Of a DNA stretch of 64,000 nt, positions 13,601-23,815 are shown in pieces (the first letter of the stretch is position 1; each line of letters begins with the position of its first letter). The notes under the pieces were generated by a model that saw only the letters and a program-made list of their open reading frames with translations, searched no databases and was not told the DNA's origin. The position numbers were made by a program, and so were the translations under genes. Source of the stretch: Distichodus sexfasciatus (lineage: Eukaryota; Chordata; Actinopteri; Characiformes; Distichodontidae); NCBI GenBank assembly GCA_032718565.1, contig JAVGVS010000017.1, forward strand, positions 4,376,866 to 4,440,865, given 5' to 3'.

Positions 13601-15657
13601 CGCCTGTGTGGTGTAACTTTGTCTGAAGAGTTTGGGCAAATATTCTCTTGTCCTCTAGCCTCATCTTCCTCACCATCTTCTTCCCGTGTGCGCTTCTTCC
13701 TGGCAATGCCGGCTCGAGGTGCCAAAGATGTGGAATTGCACTGCCAAGAGAGAATATAAACATTCCATAATGCACAGACTAATCAAAATGTGACCATCAA
13801 TGGAAAAGTATAATAAAAGCAAAGTGTGTCACATATATACATGCAGTGAAATATGGTCTGCTCTGAGATGAATAAAAATAACAATTAAACAAGTTAAAAC
13901 CTAAGGAAATAAAATTAAGTTTGGAAAAGGGGGACTTCTGGCAAACATCTCACCTGTGGTGTGCATTCTTTCTGTGCAGCAGTAAATACTGGATCAGAAA
14001 TTTCACCTTTAATCTGAGAGACAAATAGACAAGTGATCTTATTGAATTAGCTTTCACCTAAGTGAAGTTATCAAAAACATGGATGATTTGAGTAAGCACT
14101 CACCCCCTCAAGCTGGACAGTTAATGTTGCCCCATCAGTCCACACACCATCTTCATATAATTCCCAACAAACACACCTGAAAATTTTAAATGTACCTCAG
14201 AAATTAACAAAAGTTTACTTTCATGAAAACACACATGAGAACGGAGATAAACCTACTTGTTAAATTGAGTTAACCGGCCAATGAGGATGGGCACATCCCT
14301 CTCATCATTAAGCTCAACTGAAACACTGGGGCACTTTTCCCATCGTCCGCTGGAGAAGAGCACAATCTGCTTCGTACCAGGTTTTATCTCAACAGACTTC
14401 TTCCCACCACACGAACTGTAGAAAAATCAAGTTTGAAGAGATTAGTGCTGTAGCATTATAATTAAACGATGAATATTTAAGAAGGTAAGAAGTAAAGTTA
14501 CACAACACAGCAATTATGCAATTTTCTCTAGGGTCAAAGAATAGAGAAAAGTAAAGATTTATGAAAATGTTTGAGAAATTTCATCCTGGTTAAAAAGGCG
14601 AGGAATCATTTAAAGCTAATGAGACAAATTATAGATTAGCCAGTCATTAATAATCTGCATGACTCACTGTGAAAAAGGAACAATAATTTTATGTTTCAGC
14701 TAATATCAGAAAATTAGTCTGACTGGTCTGTCTTTTTGTTGTACATACTCCTACACTGTATTAAAGTAGAATTATGCATAACACTAAATAACTAAACCAT
14801 TTCAAATATATCATTTTGGAAAGAAACTGTCTATTAATGGCACAGGCACTCGAAAGACACAGCTATAAGTTAGCAGTGGTAACAGGTCTAAAGAGATTGT
14901 CATGAACAAAAACAAGTTTGAGGATTATTAATAGTAAAAAACCTTTACCTCACAGTAAGGATTCCTTTTAAACAAGCAAATGGTCAATTTAAAATCAGGC
15001 AACGAAAAATACTGTTTATGACAAAATAAATAAACACAGCGTGCAATTTAAGCTGAAATGCTCAGATTCTTTGGACGTCTTCTCTTGACACCATTATAGT
15101 AAGACATGTTCATTTTGTTAATTCGTTCATTTTTACCTTGCGTACACGTCGAAATTTCAGTAACTTTATACCTCAAGACAAATAGCTAGCATTAGCTAAA
15201 GGATAGGTTTATACCACAAAACTTCTGGCCCGATTTTATCGATTTTTCTGTTTAGTTAGAGCGAGTGGGTCCTAGTCTGTAGGTTTTGACACAAACTCCT
15301 GTATTAACGTTTTAAAAAAACAAGTTTAAGAAAACAATTAACATAAACAATGGCGAATGAGTACAAAGTCTGGTCAGACACTGATTTTTGACTTCGTGTG
15401 CCTCAAACGAGCGAGAGCCTAACCATGTAAAAGCACAACACAAATAATTCAGCAAAAGAAAAAGTTAGCCGCAGTGCTACTGGTTATGCAGTATCTCAAG
15501 TTACTTCACTTGAACAAATCAAGAAGTCACTCTAAAACACAAAACTAACGGATTTAGCTTATTATACCTCAAAACACTTAAACGGCTTTACTTACTTTAC
15601 AATCTGCTGCGGCGGATCGTCCGGTCCAAACAACGCATACACACGTAAGTCCTCCAT
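10638..15657 (-). CDS. Kelch-repeat protein, 13 exons, 528 aa
   Basis: Exons on the minus strand, 5' to 3': 15657-15596, 14415-14257, 14176-14104, 14013-13954, 13740-13482, 13403-13272, 13013-12826, 12302-12106, 11957-11866, 11737-11683, 11492-11395, 11044-10947 and 10751-10638. All junctions keep frame and give 528 residues. The start MEDLRVYALFG lies at 15657. Residues about 1-120 form a small domain I cannot assign. Residues about 120-205 are a basic, low-complexity linker with an ARKKRTR nuclear-signal-like motif. From about 205 onward come kelch blades marked by GG pairs: ILIGGQG, FVFGGSK, FVFGGVF, FIFGGW, IHGGYN and FIFGGGDN. Kelch blades form a beta-propeller that usually binds partner proteins. 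The paralogue identity is unresolved. A MITE sits in the intron at 12303-12825. No second catalytic domain is visible. Confidence 0.88.
12435..12722. repeat. Fourth GCTGGGC-type MITE, in a kelch-gene intron
   Basis: The left end TAGGGCTTGGCGATAT and right end ATTGCCCAGCCCT are the same inverted ends as at 1732 and 5072. The element occupies more than half of the intron 12303-12825 and leaves about 100 bases on each side for splicing signals. Confidence 0.6.
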
Positions 15658-16680
15658 TTATGTTTCTTTTTACGCCTTATGTTCACAGCTTATCGATAAC
15701 GCCGATGTACAACGTAATAATATAATAGGTAAGTGAAATGAAACGCGGAGATGTGTATTCTAACACATCTCCCGCCAACTTCGTTTTCCAAATACAAAAA
15801 GTCGCGCCACCTCCTGCCGTCGTATGTGAAACGTGACCCAAAGCCCTATGTAGTGCACAAAAGGCAGACCTCGATGACCACTTTTATCCGTTATATTAGT
15901 CAATACATGTAAAAGAATTAGTTTCACATTCACACCGAGGCTGGAACTATCAGCTGAATGCAAAAGTTCAACAGATAGAGCGCTAAATAAGGCGTGAAAA
16001 GCTAATTACCCACTACGCATGATGCGCACTTCTAAGGAAGAGGAAATCGTTTCATTGCAACCCACATATTCAACGGAAGTTTGCTTTGCTCCACCCACTG
16101 GTTGACAAACAGGACATTCAACCAATAAACCATGTTTAGGTGTTGAATGGAGAAATGACAAGATTTGCCTCACATTCAGGCTGTTTCCTGTTTGCATATA
16201 GTTTGCTCCAGCTCCTGTACTTCAAGGCCAACAGACTGTAGTGCACCTGTTAAATACAAAAATGTACGTTGAAAATAAGCCCGAACCAACCGATCGAAAA
16301 ACCAAAGATAATTTCACTACGTAATTTAATGACTAGATCAGTATATTCTGTAGTAATATGATAAAGGTGCTTTGCATACCCGTATAACATTGGGATTCAA
16401 CCCGCCAATTTGTTCAATTAATACATAGCACAATTGCAGACAGTCAGTTGATTAATGACAAAAAATATCTTAACTGATTCTTTGTTAGTCACATAAGTGG
16501 AACAGTGGAGTTTAATAAAGATTACATTAAAAACTAGACAGACAAACGAGAGAAATGATGAAGACTGTTCATAAATGTTTCTGTCTGTTACAAATGAAAT
16601 AATTGTTCAGCTATGTTGAATTAATGCTGAGTTCTTGTTAGGAATGGACAAACCACACGAAAAACACTGTTCTCCTTATA
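15658..16680. other. Upstream region of the kelch gene
   Basis: The first 150 bases upstream of the kelch start contain several CpGs and should hold its promoter. No TATA box is evident at a fitting distance. The rest up to the Tc1 element is unremarkable; short open frames at 15,760 and 16,006 on the minus strand look like chance. Confidence 0.35.
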
Positions 16681-18262
16681 CACTGCTCACAAAAATTAAA
16701 GGAACACTTTTTTTATTGGGCCTGGCATGAAATCAATTAAACCTGGCTGATAATTTCCGGTTGATTAAGCAGCTGAGGGCATTGTTAATCACTTTCAGCT
16801 GTATTGGTGTTCATGAACTTAACGACAGGTGCACTACAGTGGCAACAATTACAAAACCCTCAAAACAGGACTGGTTTTACATGTGGAGGTCATTTCAAGT
16901 TTCTCCCTCTTGATCTTTTTTGGCTGGTTTTCCACTCGTGCTAGTTTTGGCTTGAGTAATTATCTCTACTGGCAGTATGAGGCGATTCCTTAACCCTCCA
17001 GAAGTTGCACAGGTTGTCCAACTTCTCCAGGATGGCACATCCACACGTGCTGCAGCAAGAAGGTTTAATGTGTCTCCCAGCACAATCTCCAGAACATGGA
17101 GGAGATTTCAGGAGACTGGCGGTTATTCTCGGAGAGCTGGACAGGGCCGTAGAAGGTCCTCAACCCATCAGCAGGACCGATACCTGCTCCTTTGTGCAAG
17201 GCGGAACAGGCTGAGCACTGCTCGTGCCCTACAGAATGACCTCCAGAGGGCCACTGGTGTGAATGTCTCTACCCAAACAATCAGGAACAGACTTCATGAA
17301 GATGGCCTGAGGGCCCGACGTCCTGTAGTGGGCCCTGTGCTCACTGCCCAGCACCGTAGAGCTCGACTGGCATTTGCTCAAGAACACCAGAATTGGCAAG
17401 TCCGCCACTGGCGCCCTGTACTTTTTACAGACGAGAGCAGGTTCACCCTGAGCAGCTGTGATAGACGTGAAAGAGTCTGGAGAAGACAAGGAGAACGTTA
17501 TGCTGCCTGCAACGTCGTTCAACATGACAGGTTTGGTGGTGGGTCAGTGATGGTCTGGGGAGGCATATCCATGGAGGGACGCACAGACCTCTACTGCCTA
17601 GGAAATGGTGCTCTGACTGCCATAAGGTATCGAGATGAAATCCTTGAACCCTTTGTCAGACCCTACGCTGATGCAGTAGGTCCTGGTTTTCTCCTAATGC
17701 ACGACAATGCCCGGCCTCATGTGGCAAGAGTATGCAGGCAGTACCTGGAGGATGAAGGAATTGAAACAATTGAATGTCCTTCACGATCCCCTGACTTAAA
17801 GCCAATAGAACATCTGTGGGACATTATGTTTCGGTCCATTAGGCGGCGCCAGGTGGCTCCTCAGACTGTACAAGAGCTCAGGGATGCCCTCACACAGATC
17901 TGGGAGGAAATGCCACAAGACATCATCCATTGTCTCATTAGGAGCATGCCCCGACGTTGTCAAACATGCACACAAGCTCGTGGGGGCCACACAAGATACT
18001 GAAAAGCATTTTGAGTTGCAGAAATTAAGTTTTTGAAAAAATGGACTAGCCTGCCACATCTTCATTTCACTCTGATTTTAGGGTGTCTACACAATTGAGC
18101 CCTCTGTAGGCTGAAAACTTTTATTTCCATTAAAAGACTTGGCATCCTTTTGTTCCTAAGACATTGCCCTGTCGTTATTTGTATAGATATCCAACTTCAT
18201 ATTGAGATCTGATGTATCTAATGTGTTTCTTTAAAGTGTTCCTTTAATTTTTGTGAGCAGTG
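16681..18262 (+). mobile_element. Complete Tc1-type DNA transposon
   Basis: The element is 1,582 bp long. Its ends are perfect 30-bp inverted repeats (16681-16710 and 18233-18262) that begin CACTGCTCACAAAAATTAAA. It is bounded on both sides by TA (16679-16680 and 18263-18264), the target duplication of the Tc1/mariner superfamily. One uninterrupted transposase frame fills the middle. Inverted repeats, TA duplication and open frame are all intact, so this copy could be young or autonomous. It lies in the interval between the kelch gene and the ADAD-like gene. Confidence 0.95.
16977..18002 (+). CDS. Tc1-type transposase, 341 aa, DD34E
   Basis: The protein begins MRRFLNPPEVAQVVQLLQ. The N-terminal part (residues about 1-110) carries two helix-turn-helix units, seen in the DGTSTRAAARRFNVSPSTISR block, that bind the inverted repeats. 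The catalytic triad of the DDE integrase fold is visible: LFTDESRF at about residue 150, LMHDNARPH at about residue 242, and the glutamate of LKPIEHLWD. Exactly 34 residues separate the second aspartate from the glutamate, the DD34E spacing of Tc1. A glycine-rich segment (GGGSVMVWGGI) is typical. The usual PDLNPIEHLWD motif has K for N here. Length matches full-length Tc1 transposases of about 340 residues. It acts in the nucleus by cut-and-paste at TA. No stop or frameshift is seen. Confidence 0.95.
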   Translation: MRRFLNPPEVAQVVQLLQDGTSTRAAARRFNVSPSTISRTWRRFQETGGYSRRAGQGRRRSSTHQQDRYLLLCARRNRLSTARALQNDLQRATGVNVSTQTIRNRLHEDGLRARRPVVGPVLTAQHRRARLAFAQEHQNWQVRHWRPVLFTDESRFTLSSCDRRERVWRRQGERYAACNVVQHDRFGGGSVMVWGGISMEGRTDLYCLGNGALTAIRYRDEILEPFVRPYADAVGPGFLLMHDNARPHVARVCRQYLEDEGIETIECPSRSPDLKPIEHLWDIMFRSIRRRQVAPQTVQELRDALTQIWEEMPQDIIHCLIRSMPRRCQTCTQARGGHTRY

Positions 18263-18949
18263 TATATAACAAATGTCCGTTTTTGACCTGAAAAAGGATG
18301 TGAAAAGAGGGTTGCAGCTGGGCTACTGACAAGAACCGCAACCCGGATCTCCTCAATTAGCTAAAATATTAAGTCATTAACGGTGTTTCTATGGGATAAA
18401 TTAAGCCTAACGTATCACGGACGGCGCGCATATTCGCCCCCTGTCAACATATGTGCAAACCATACTTTTCTCGTCTCTTTCCCTTTAGACACTGAAACAA
18501 ACAATGTACAAACGTAAGGCAGTTATTCTCGGTAAAATGCAGCTACCTTCACGCGAGACTGGTAACAAAATCGGTTCCACTTTGAATGGCTTGTGAAGTA
18601 GCCCTAAGCCGCCAGTAGTTAGCACTTTTTTACAAAGTATAGGCACTAGTTCATAACTCAATCTTTGAATTAAACAGCAGATTTAATATACATAGTAGAA
18701 TATTTAATTTTAGACAATATACAGATTGTACACTACATAGACTGATCAAGGCATAGAGAAATGCAGAACCTACTTTGCATCTTGTTGTGTCTATTTTGAG
18801 TAGAATAATCTATTTTTTTTCTTATCGCATTTATCAACTATTAAATCGTGAAAGAAATCAGACATGACTGTATCTGTTTACAAGCAGAACAAAAATGAAC
18901 ATTACAGAAACATTTTGTTTCAGAAGTTGTGCTATAACCGGATATGCTT

Positions 18950-19107
18950 GGCCCCAGCGAGTGAAGGCTTCAAAGTTTAATGAACCCGGAAGTGTGAACG
19001 TGGCCCACTGAACGCCTCCTGATTTTTGGAGTGTACGCGAAGCATTTCCCGCTCTCTAAATTAGTCCGAGCTGTTTTGTCGGTTGGATAGGACGAGCTGA
19101 AGTTGAA
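18950..19107 (+). promoter_or_regulatory. Probable promoter and noncoding first exon, with ETS-type site
   Basis: The ETS-family core CCGGAAGT occurs at 18986-18993 in a locally CpG-containing segment. A good donor (GAA/GTAAGA) follows at 19108. This arrangement fits a TATA-less promoter and untranslated first exon for the plus-strand ADAD-like gene that starts coding after 20.4 kb. The link is inferred from position and strand only. Confidence 0.4.
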
Positions 19108-19529
19108 GTAAGAATCGTATCAGTGCATTGTGCGCCGCTAAAACAGTTTATCTGTTTCGTTTAAGGTGTGTGCTTGTCATAAGGCAGTGTCGGGTAACTA
19201 CTTTTAAATAGTAGCTTTTCCAACGGCAGTCTATTTATGATTGAAAGACACCCAATCTACTCTTTATATGTAGTATTTAACTACACTACATGTTACAGAA
19301 GAAAACCAGCTAACTACATCAAAGCTGTTTCACGGCCACGAATTCTTGCTTCCATCTTTGTCGAGGTGGACTCCGTGCTCCGACTCAGAAATAAAGTTGA
19401 AAAAATACCCGCCTTTGTAAAGTGAGAAATCAAGAAAAGTTGCCTCGCTATTAAATAAGTTAAAAAGTAGGTAAGGTCGTAGCGTCGCTACTTGTAGTCA
19501 CCTACCCTTACAAAAACAAAATGTTTACA

Positions 19530-19944
19530 GCAAACTTGTGGTTAATTTGTGGCAAACAGTAAAGTTTTCTAGAATATGTTGCCACTAGTGGCAAACTTTG
19601 GGCAGTGTTCTGGCAACAATGACAAATTGCCACTAGTAGGAAATGTATTTGCCAAAACAATTTGCCAGTAATGGCAAACTTGTAGTGGACCTTTGCTAGG
19701 TACATACGTTTTCCTCAAAGTTCGCCTTAAACCTGATTTGCATGTGAAAATATGACCTTGCAGCAACGCGCAACTGTTTGCCAGAAGCCTAACATTTTTG
19801 CAAGGTACTCTCCAACACTGGTCACAACACAGCCCTAATTTCTGGGAGTGGTGGAGGTGGTTTAAAGGTAGCGCCATCTGACCTTTGAGCCGGGTGAAAA
19901 CATAATTATATTCAACGAGATTAACCATTGTGTTGGTTAATCTC
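19530..19944. repeat. Degenerate repeat with 'ttgccactagtggcaa' palindromes
   Basis: The 16-bp perfect palindrome TTGCCACTAGTGGCAA is at 19579-19594. Partial copies of 'ttgccacta' or 'tggcaaac' follow at about 19549, 19625, 19650 and 19672. At 19917-19944 a 10-bp perfect hairpin (gagattaacc / ggttaatctc, loop 8) closes the region. It looks like a decayed, internally repeated mobile element. The superfamily is not recognisable to me. Confidence 0.5.
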
Positions 19945-20445
19945 TAACAGTACCCTACTTGTTCCACAGTCTGCAGTAGACATTGCAGAGTCTGTATTTC
20001 TCCAGACAAATATCTGTGCTACGACCTTAAAATATTCTACCAAATTGTTAGTTTGATGCTCACCCCAACCTGGCTTCTTTTAAAAATTGCCTTGGAGCAG
20101 GATGCGGCCAAAATGTCCCAGGATGACCGATTTTTAAAAGGACAAAACAATTGACAACAGGTAAAGAGAAATTGATAGCTGATAGGCTATCAAACATTAT
20201 ATTCTCAACATACTGCAAAGCAAGACATCAAATCAATTCAAATTATAATATTTTATGAATTAGTTGATGTTAGATTCTATATGAATTCTGGGTAGTTGCA
20301 GAAACTCATTAGGCGGCTGCTGATGCCTAGAGAAGTGAAACTTGGATCAATTCCACTGATAAATGCTGTAAATGTGCTATATACTTTAACTGCAGTCTCG
20401 TTTGTGTGTTCAGCTCACAATTGAAACTTTGACTTTTATCTTTAT

Positions 20446-23400
20446 TTGCAAACTTTCTGTGAAGGACCACCATGGTGGCCCTCAGTAACAGCGGCGTTGG
20501 AAGACGGTTTCCATGGGTGGCGGCAACGTTTATGTCACACTTTGCCCCTGAGCGTGAGCCCACCGTTGACCTCCATCGAACCAGCTTGCGGTCTCCTCTT
20601 TCTCCCACCCGGGAGCTTGATGGAGGGTGCAGACCTTGTACCCCCGACTCTCTATGCTCATCTGCTTCAGAGGAAACCATTCCATGTGGGTAACAAACCC
20701 TGAAAACAGATGCCCTGGTGGCAGAACTGATGGAGGAGGATGAAAACGATTCAGACTTGGATGGTCTTGATCACCTGTCTCTGGGCATGTCCGAAGAGGA
20801 GAGTACCATATTCGGGCAAGGTGACATGGCAGATAGCTTTCCTAAAAGAGGACAGAGGACTAGAGGTACATGTCTATGCTGCATATGTGGAGTGTGTCTA
20901 AGAATTAGGTGACATCCTCTAAAGAGGATAAAGTCTAAAACTTCTGATTACAACATAACTGCATTTTCAATAAGACCTCAAGAAATTGTAACTGAACCTC
21001 CAGTCAGAGCAGATAACATCTGGCGCTGGTTATGGACATGGCTAATAAAACCTCTTGAACAGTAAAATTACTCTACTGGAAGTAACTTGTGTAGTTTTGC
21101 ATGTGAGGTGTAGTGTTCTTTACGTGTATTGTTTTACTAAGGATGCTTGACAGAGTTTACATCCCTTTTATGAGCTCCATGTTGTCTTGCAGTGAGCTTC
21201 ACAGACTGGCATAAGAATCGTGTGGCATCTCTGTGCAGTGAACACTTTGACAAGCTACTGAGGGAGTGTCCTGAGTACTTCAGCACCAAACACTGCCTTG
21301 CTGCTTTCGTCCTGGAGCGAGGTGTGTTAGAAGGCCTGCCATTGTTTACTACATTTTTGAGGTAATGTTCACAAATATGTAAGAACCTATGTCTGTATCA
21401 GAGGTGACTGACACAGGAGGACAGGGCTGTGAGCAGTATGAAGTTGTGGCCTTGGGAACAGGGCAATCTTGCGGCAGCTCTTGGCTCTGCTTCACAGGCT
21501 CAGTTGTCCATGACTGTCACAGTATTGTCATTGCACGCAGAGCCTTCAAAAGGTGAGCTAAAAAAGTTCATCATCTGTGCTCCTATATAAGCCAACTAAT
21601 ATAATGGGTTTGCTAGAATTAGGACCTTTCAGTAGGTATCAACATTTTTAGTCATATCGCCCAGTCTTACCTCTTCACTGACAGCATACAAAATCAAATC
21701 AAATTTAATATACTGTCTGATGATGATGATATGCTTTTCTCAGTTGAAATCAACAGTTTCTGTGTCTTATCAGGTATTTGTTTAAGCAGCTTCTGTTGTT
21801 CTACAGCTCTGAGACAGAGCTTAGAGAACGCTCTATATTCCAGAGCAATCCCTCAGAGCTGCTACTTCAGCTCAAGCCACACTTTTACCTCCACTTGTAC
21901 ACCAAACAGAACCCCAAAGGAGCAGCCCAGTGCATAATGACGTGAGTCGAATGATGGGTCGTAGCTCAGGAATAAAAATGTCAAATTACATGTACATTAC
22001 TTTTTGTGATTTGATATGATATTGTCTCATCAATTGCTGGCTCCTGAATTTAACTACATCAAAATCACATCATAGGAGACTTTGTGATATGGGCTGAGAT
22101 CATATTGTTGAAACAATATAATATTGTATTGTAATGAAACTTATTTACATCCCTACTATTGACCAGTCAGTTCTTTTAGTGTTAGTGTGGCTGACCAGTA
22201 ATGGAGGCTTGCTTCACAGGAAATTCAAAAGTTGTGGCTACCCATCACTGAAGCTGCAGTGCCATATGAAAGGCTCTCTGATTTCTGCTTCCTTCCTAGT
22301 GTGTGGGGCGCTAGCGTTTGCTGCACGTCCGAAAATGCAAAACTCACTTGCTCGACCGTCATTGGAGTACAGGGGGCACTGCTGAGTCACTTCATTGAGC
22401 CAGTATACATCACCAGTTGGATACTTGGTAAGGTCACACTATTGGAGAAGCTACCTACAAACTGCTTATGATTAAAAGTAGCTAAGCTACAGAAAAGCTG
22501 CTGTTTTAATATAGTAGCTAACTACATTACAAGCTTTGGAGAAAAGACCTCTGTAAAGACCTCAGTGTCAACTGGTCAATGGGAGACTCCAGCATTGAAA
22601 TAATAGACAGCACAACTGGTTCTGCCATTAGCAGGTAAGGTGTAACCCTGCTAGAAAAAAGCTGGCAGCCATTAGGGGTTAGTAATGTAAACCCTTCTTT
22701 AAGGTTTGACCAATATTTATATTTGTCATTTAGCAGAGGGACTTGCATTGCTCCTACCACAAGAACACCACTGACCACAACATACTCCAATATTTCCATT
22801 ATATACCAGGAGTGTAATGATACATCGATCTAAATCGATACACCAATTCAGTGAACAACAAGCTCATAGCATCAATACAAGATGAAAACCTCAGACATCA
22901 CATGCAAATTGTAACATCACAGTATACTGAACAGGAGATCTATTTTTATTAAAAGAGAACAATATTTTCATTTAAATGTCTGGTTGAGATGAGGAAGATA
23001 AATAACAAGTGATAGTTGCTTTATGTGACCTGATATGATGGGAAGCAATTGTGGGAAAAATCATCATATAATATTGTCTGATTTTGATCACTGGATCCTG
23101 AATTGCATCAAAAGCATAACATCAGCAGATATCAAATTGTTGTCTGTTGTGTCCAGTTGATATTGTATGTACACCTCTATTATACACTGTACCACTAAGA
23201 AAACATTACATTCTAGAAGAAAGTCTCAAAGGAACACTTTAAGCTTTGTACACTATAATTAATTATTTGGCAATAAGATGCTGTTTGTGTACTCTGGATC
23301 GAAAAACATGAGTTCAGTTGGTTTTGGTATTTTTATGTTAGTCATTTGTCAACATCTTCTGCAGACATTTTGTGTTCTCTTTTACTTGACACACACTTAC

Positions 23401-23815
23401 CTTTTCTTCTTCTGACAGTTCTCCATTTGTAAGTGGACCTGGCTTCTCCAGTAGACTATGCAAAAGAGCCCAGTACTTTAGCTTCAGAAAAGTGGCTGTG
23501 CTTTCTGGTTGTATCAGTGAATTATTGCACACTGGTGTCTGGACTTCGGTTATAATATATTTCTTAAAATATTGCTTATCTTGTTTATTACATACCCAAA
23601 GCTCAGTCTGTGTCCAGAAACTGGACACTGTAGAATGGCTTAATTGTCATTCAAACAGGTATGTTTGTTTTTCTGTGTAATTAATATCATATGTCTGCTT
23701 TAAAGATGGCGGCCCACTTGTTCCAAAATGCCAAGGCTTTGGTCAGCCAACAATTTTTGGACAACAGAGCTGGACCATGGAACTCAAAACATCTGGTAGA
23801 CAGTTTCAGTCACTA
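20446..23815 (+). CDS. adad2: Adenosine-deaminase-domain protein, ADAD2-like, with a frame break
   Basis: Exons with good splice sites are 20710-20865, 21193-21321, 21402-21552, 21774-21941, 22220-22427, one ending at 22634, one starting at 23419, and a last one near 23,700-23,815. The first exon (20,446-20,697) is uncertain. The encoded blocks follow the ADAR deaminase fold in order: LCSEHFDKLL, YEVVALGTGQSC, VVHDCHSIVIARR, YLFKQLLLFY, NPKGAAQC, LQCHMKGSL, GVQGALLSHFIEPVY, VNWSMGDSS and SRLCKRAQ. The HAE motif of active ADARs is replaced by DCHSIV, with no catalytic glutamate, as in the non-catalytic ADAD proteins that act in male germ cells. Two defects stand out. The frame changes once inside exon 22220-22427, near 22,290. 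The segment normally between 'PVY..ILG' and 'VNW' is also missing. No double-stranded RNA-binding domain was seen. This may be a decaying gene or a sequence error. Confidence 0.7.
21960..22165. repeat. Transposon copy related to the otub1 intron 6 element
   Basis: The text from 'gctcaggaataaaaatg' to 'catccctacta' shares 'tttttgtgatttgatatgat', 'ctggctcctgaat' and the final 'catccct' block with 41,700-41,910. It lies in an intron of the ADAD-like gene. Further relatives are at 22,805-23,175 and 38,086-41,910. Confidence 0.55.
22805..23175. repeat. Transposon copy, GTGTAATGATACATCGAT family
   Basis: It starts 'gagtgtaatgatacatcgat' and ends in 'gtatgtacacctctatt', which are inverted relatives of each other. 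The interior shares 'gacctgatatgatgggaagc' and 'ctggatcctgaattgcatca' with the copies at 21,960 and 38,086-41,910. It is intronic in the ADAD-like gene and non-coding. Confidence 0.55.

Larger units (their letters stand above)
18263..20445. other. Interval between Tc1 and the ADAD-like gene
   Basis: This holds a promoter-like segment (18,950-19,107) and the palindrome-bearing repeat at 19,530-19,944, described separately. Otherwise I see no coding exon. Confidence 0.4.

Noticed and set aside
20327..20680. 117-codon minus-strand frame
   Set aside because: It overlaps the likely first exon of the ADAD-like gene on the other strand and has no domain or splice partner.
21193..21321. THAP-like zinc-finger segment (LCSEHFD)
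   Set aside because: The LCSEHF words suggested THAP, but the cysteine pair and the AVPTxF box are missing, and the following exons are clearly ADAR-deaminase-like. It belongs to the ADAD-like gene.
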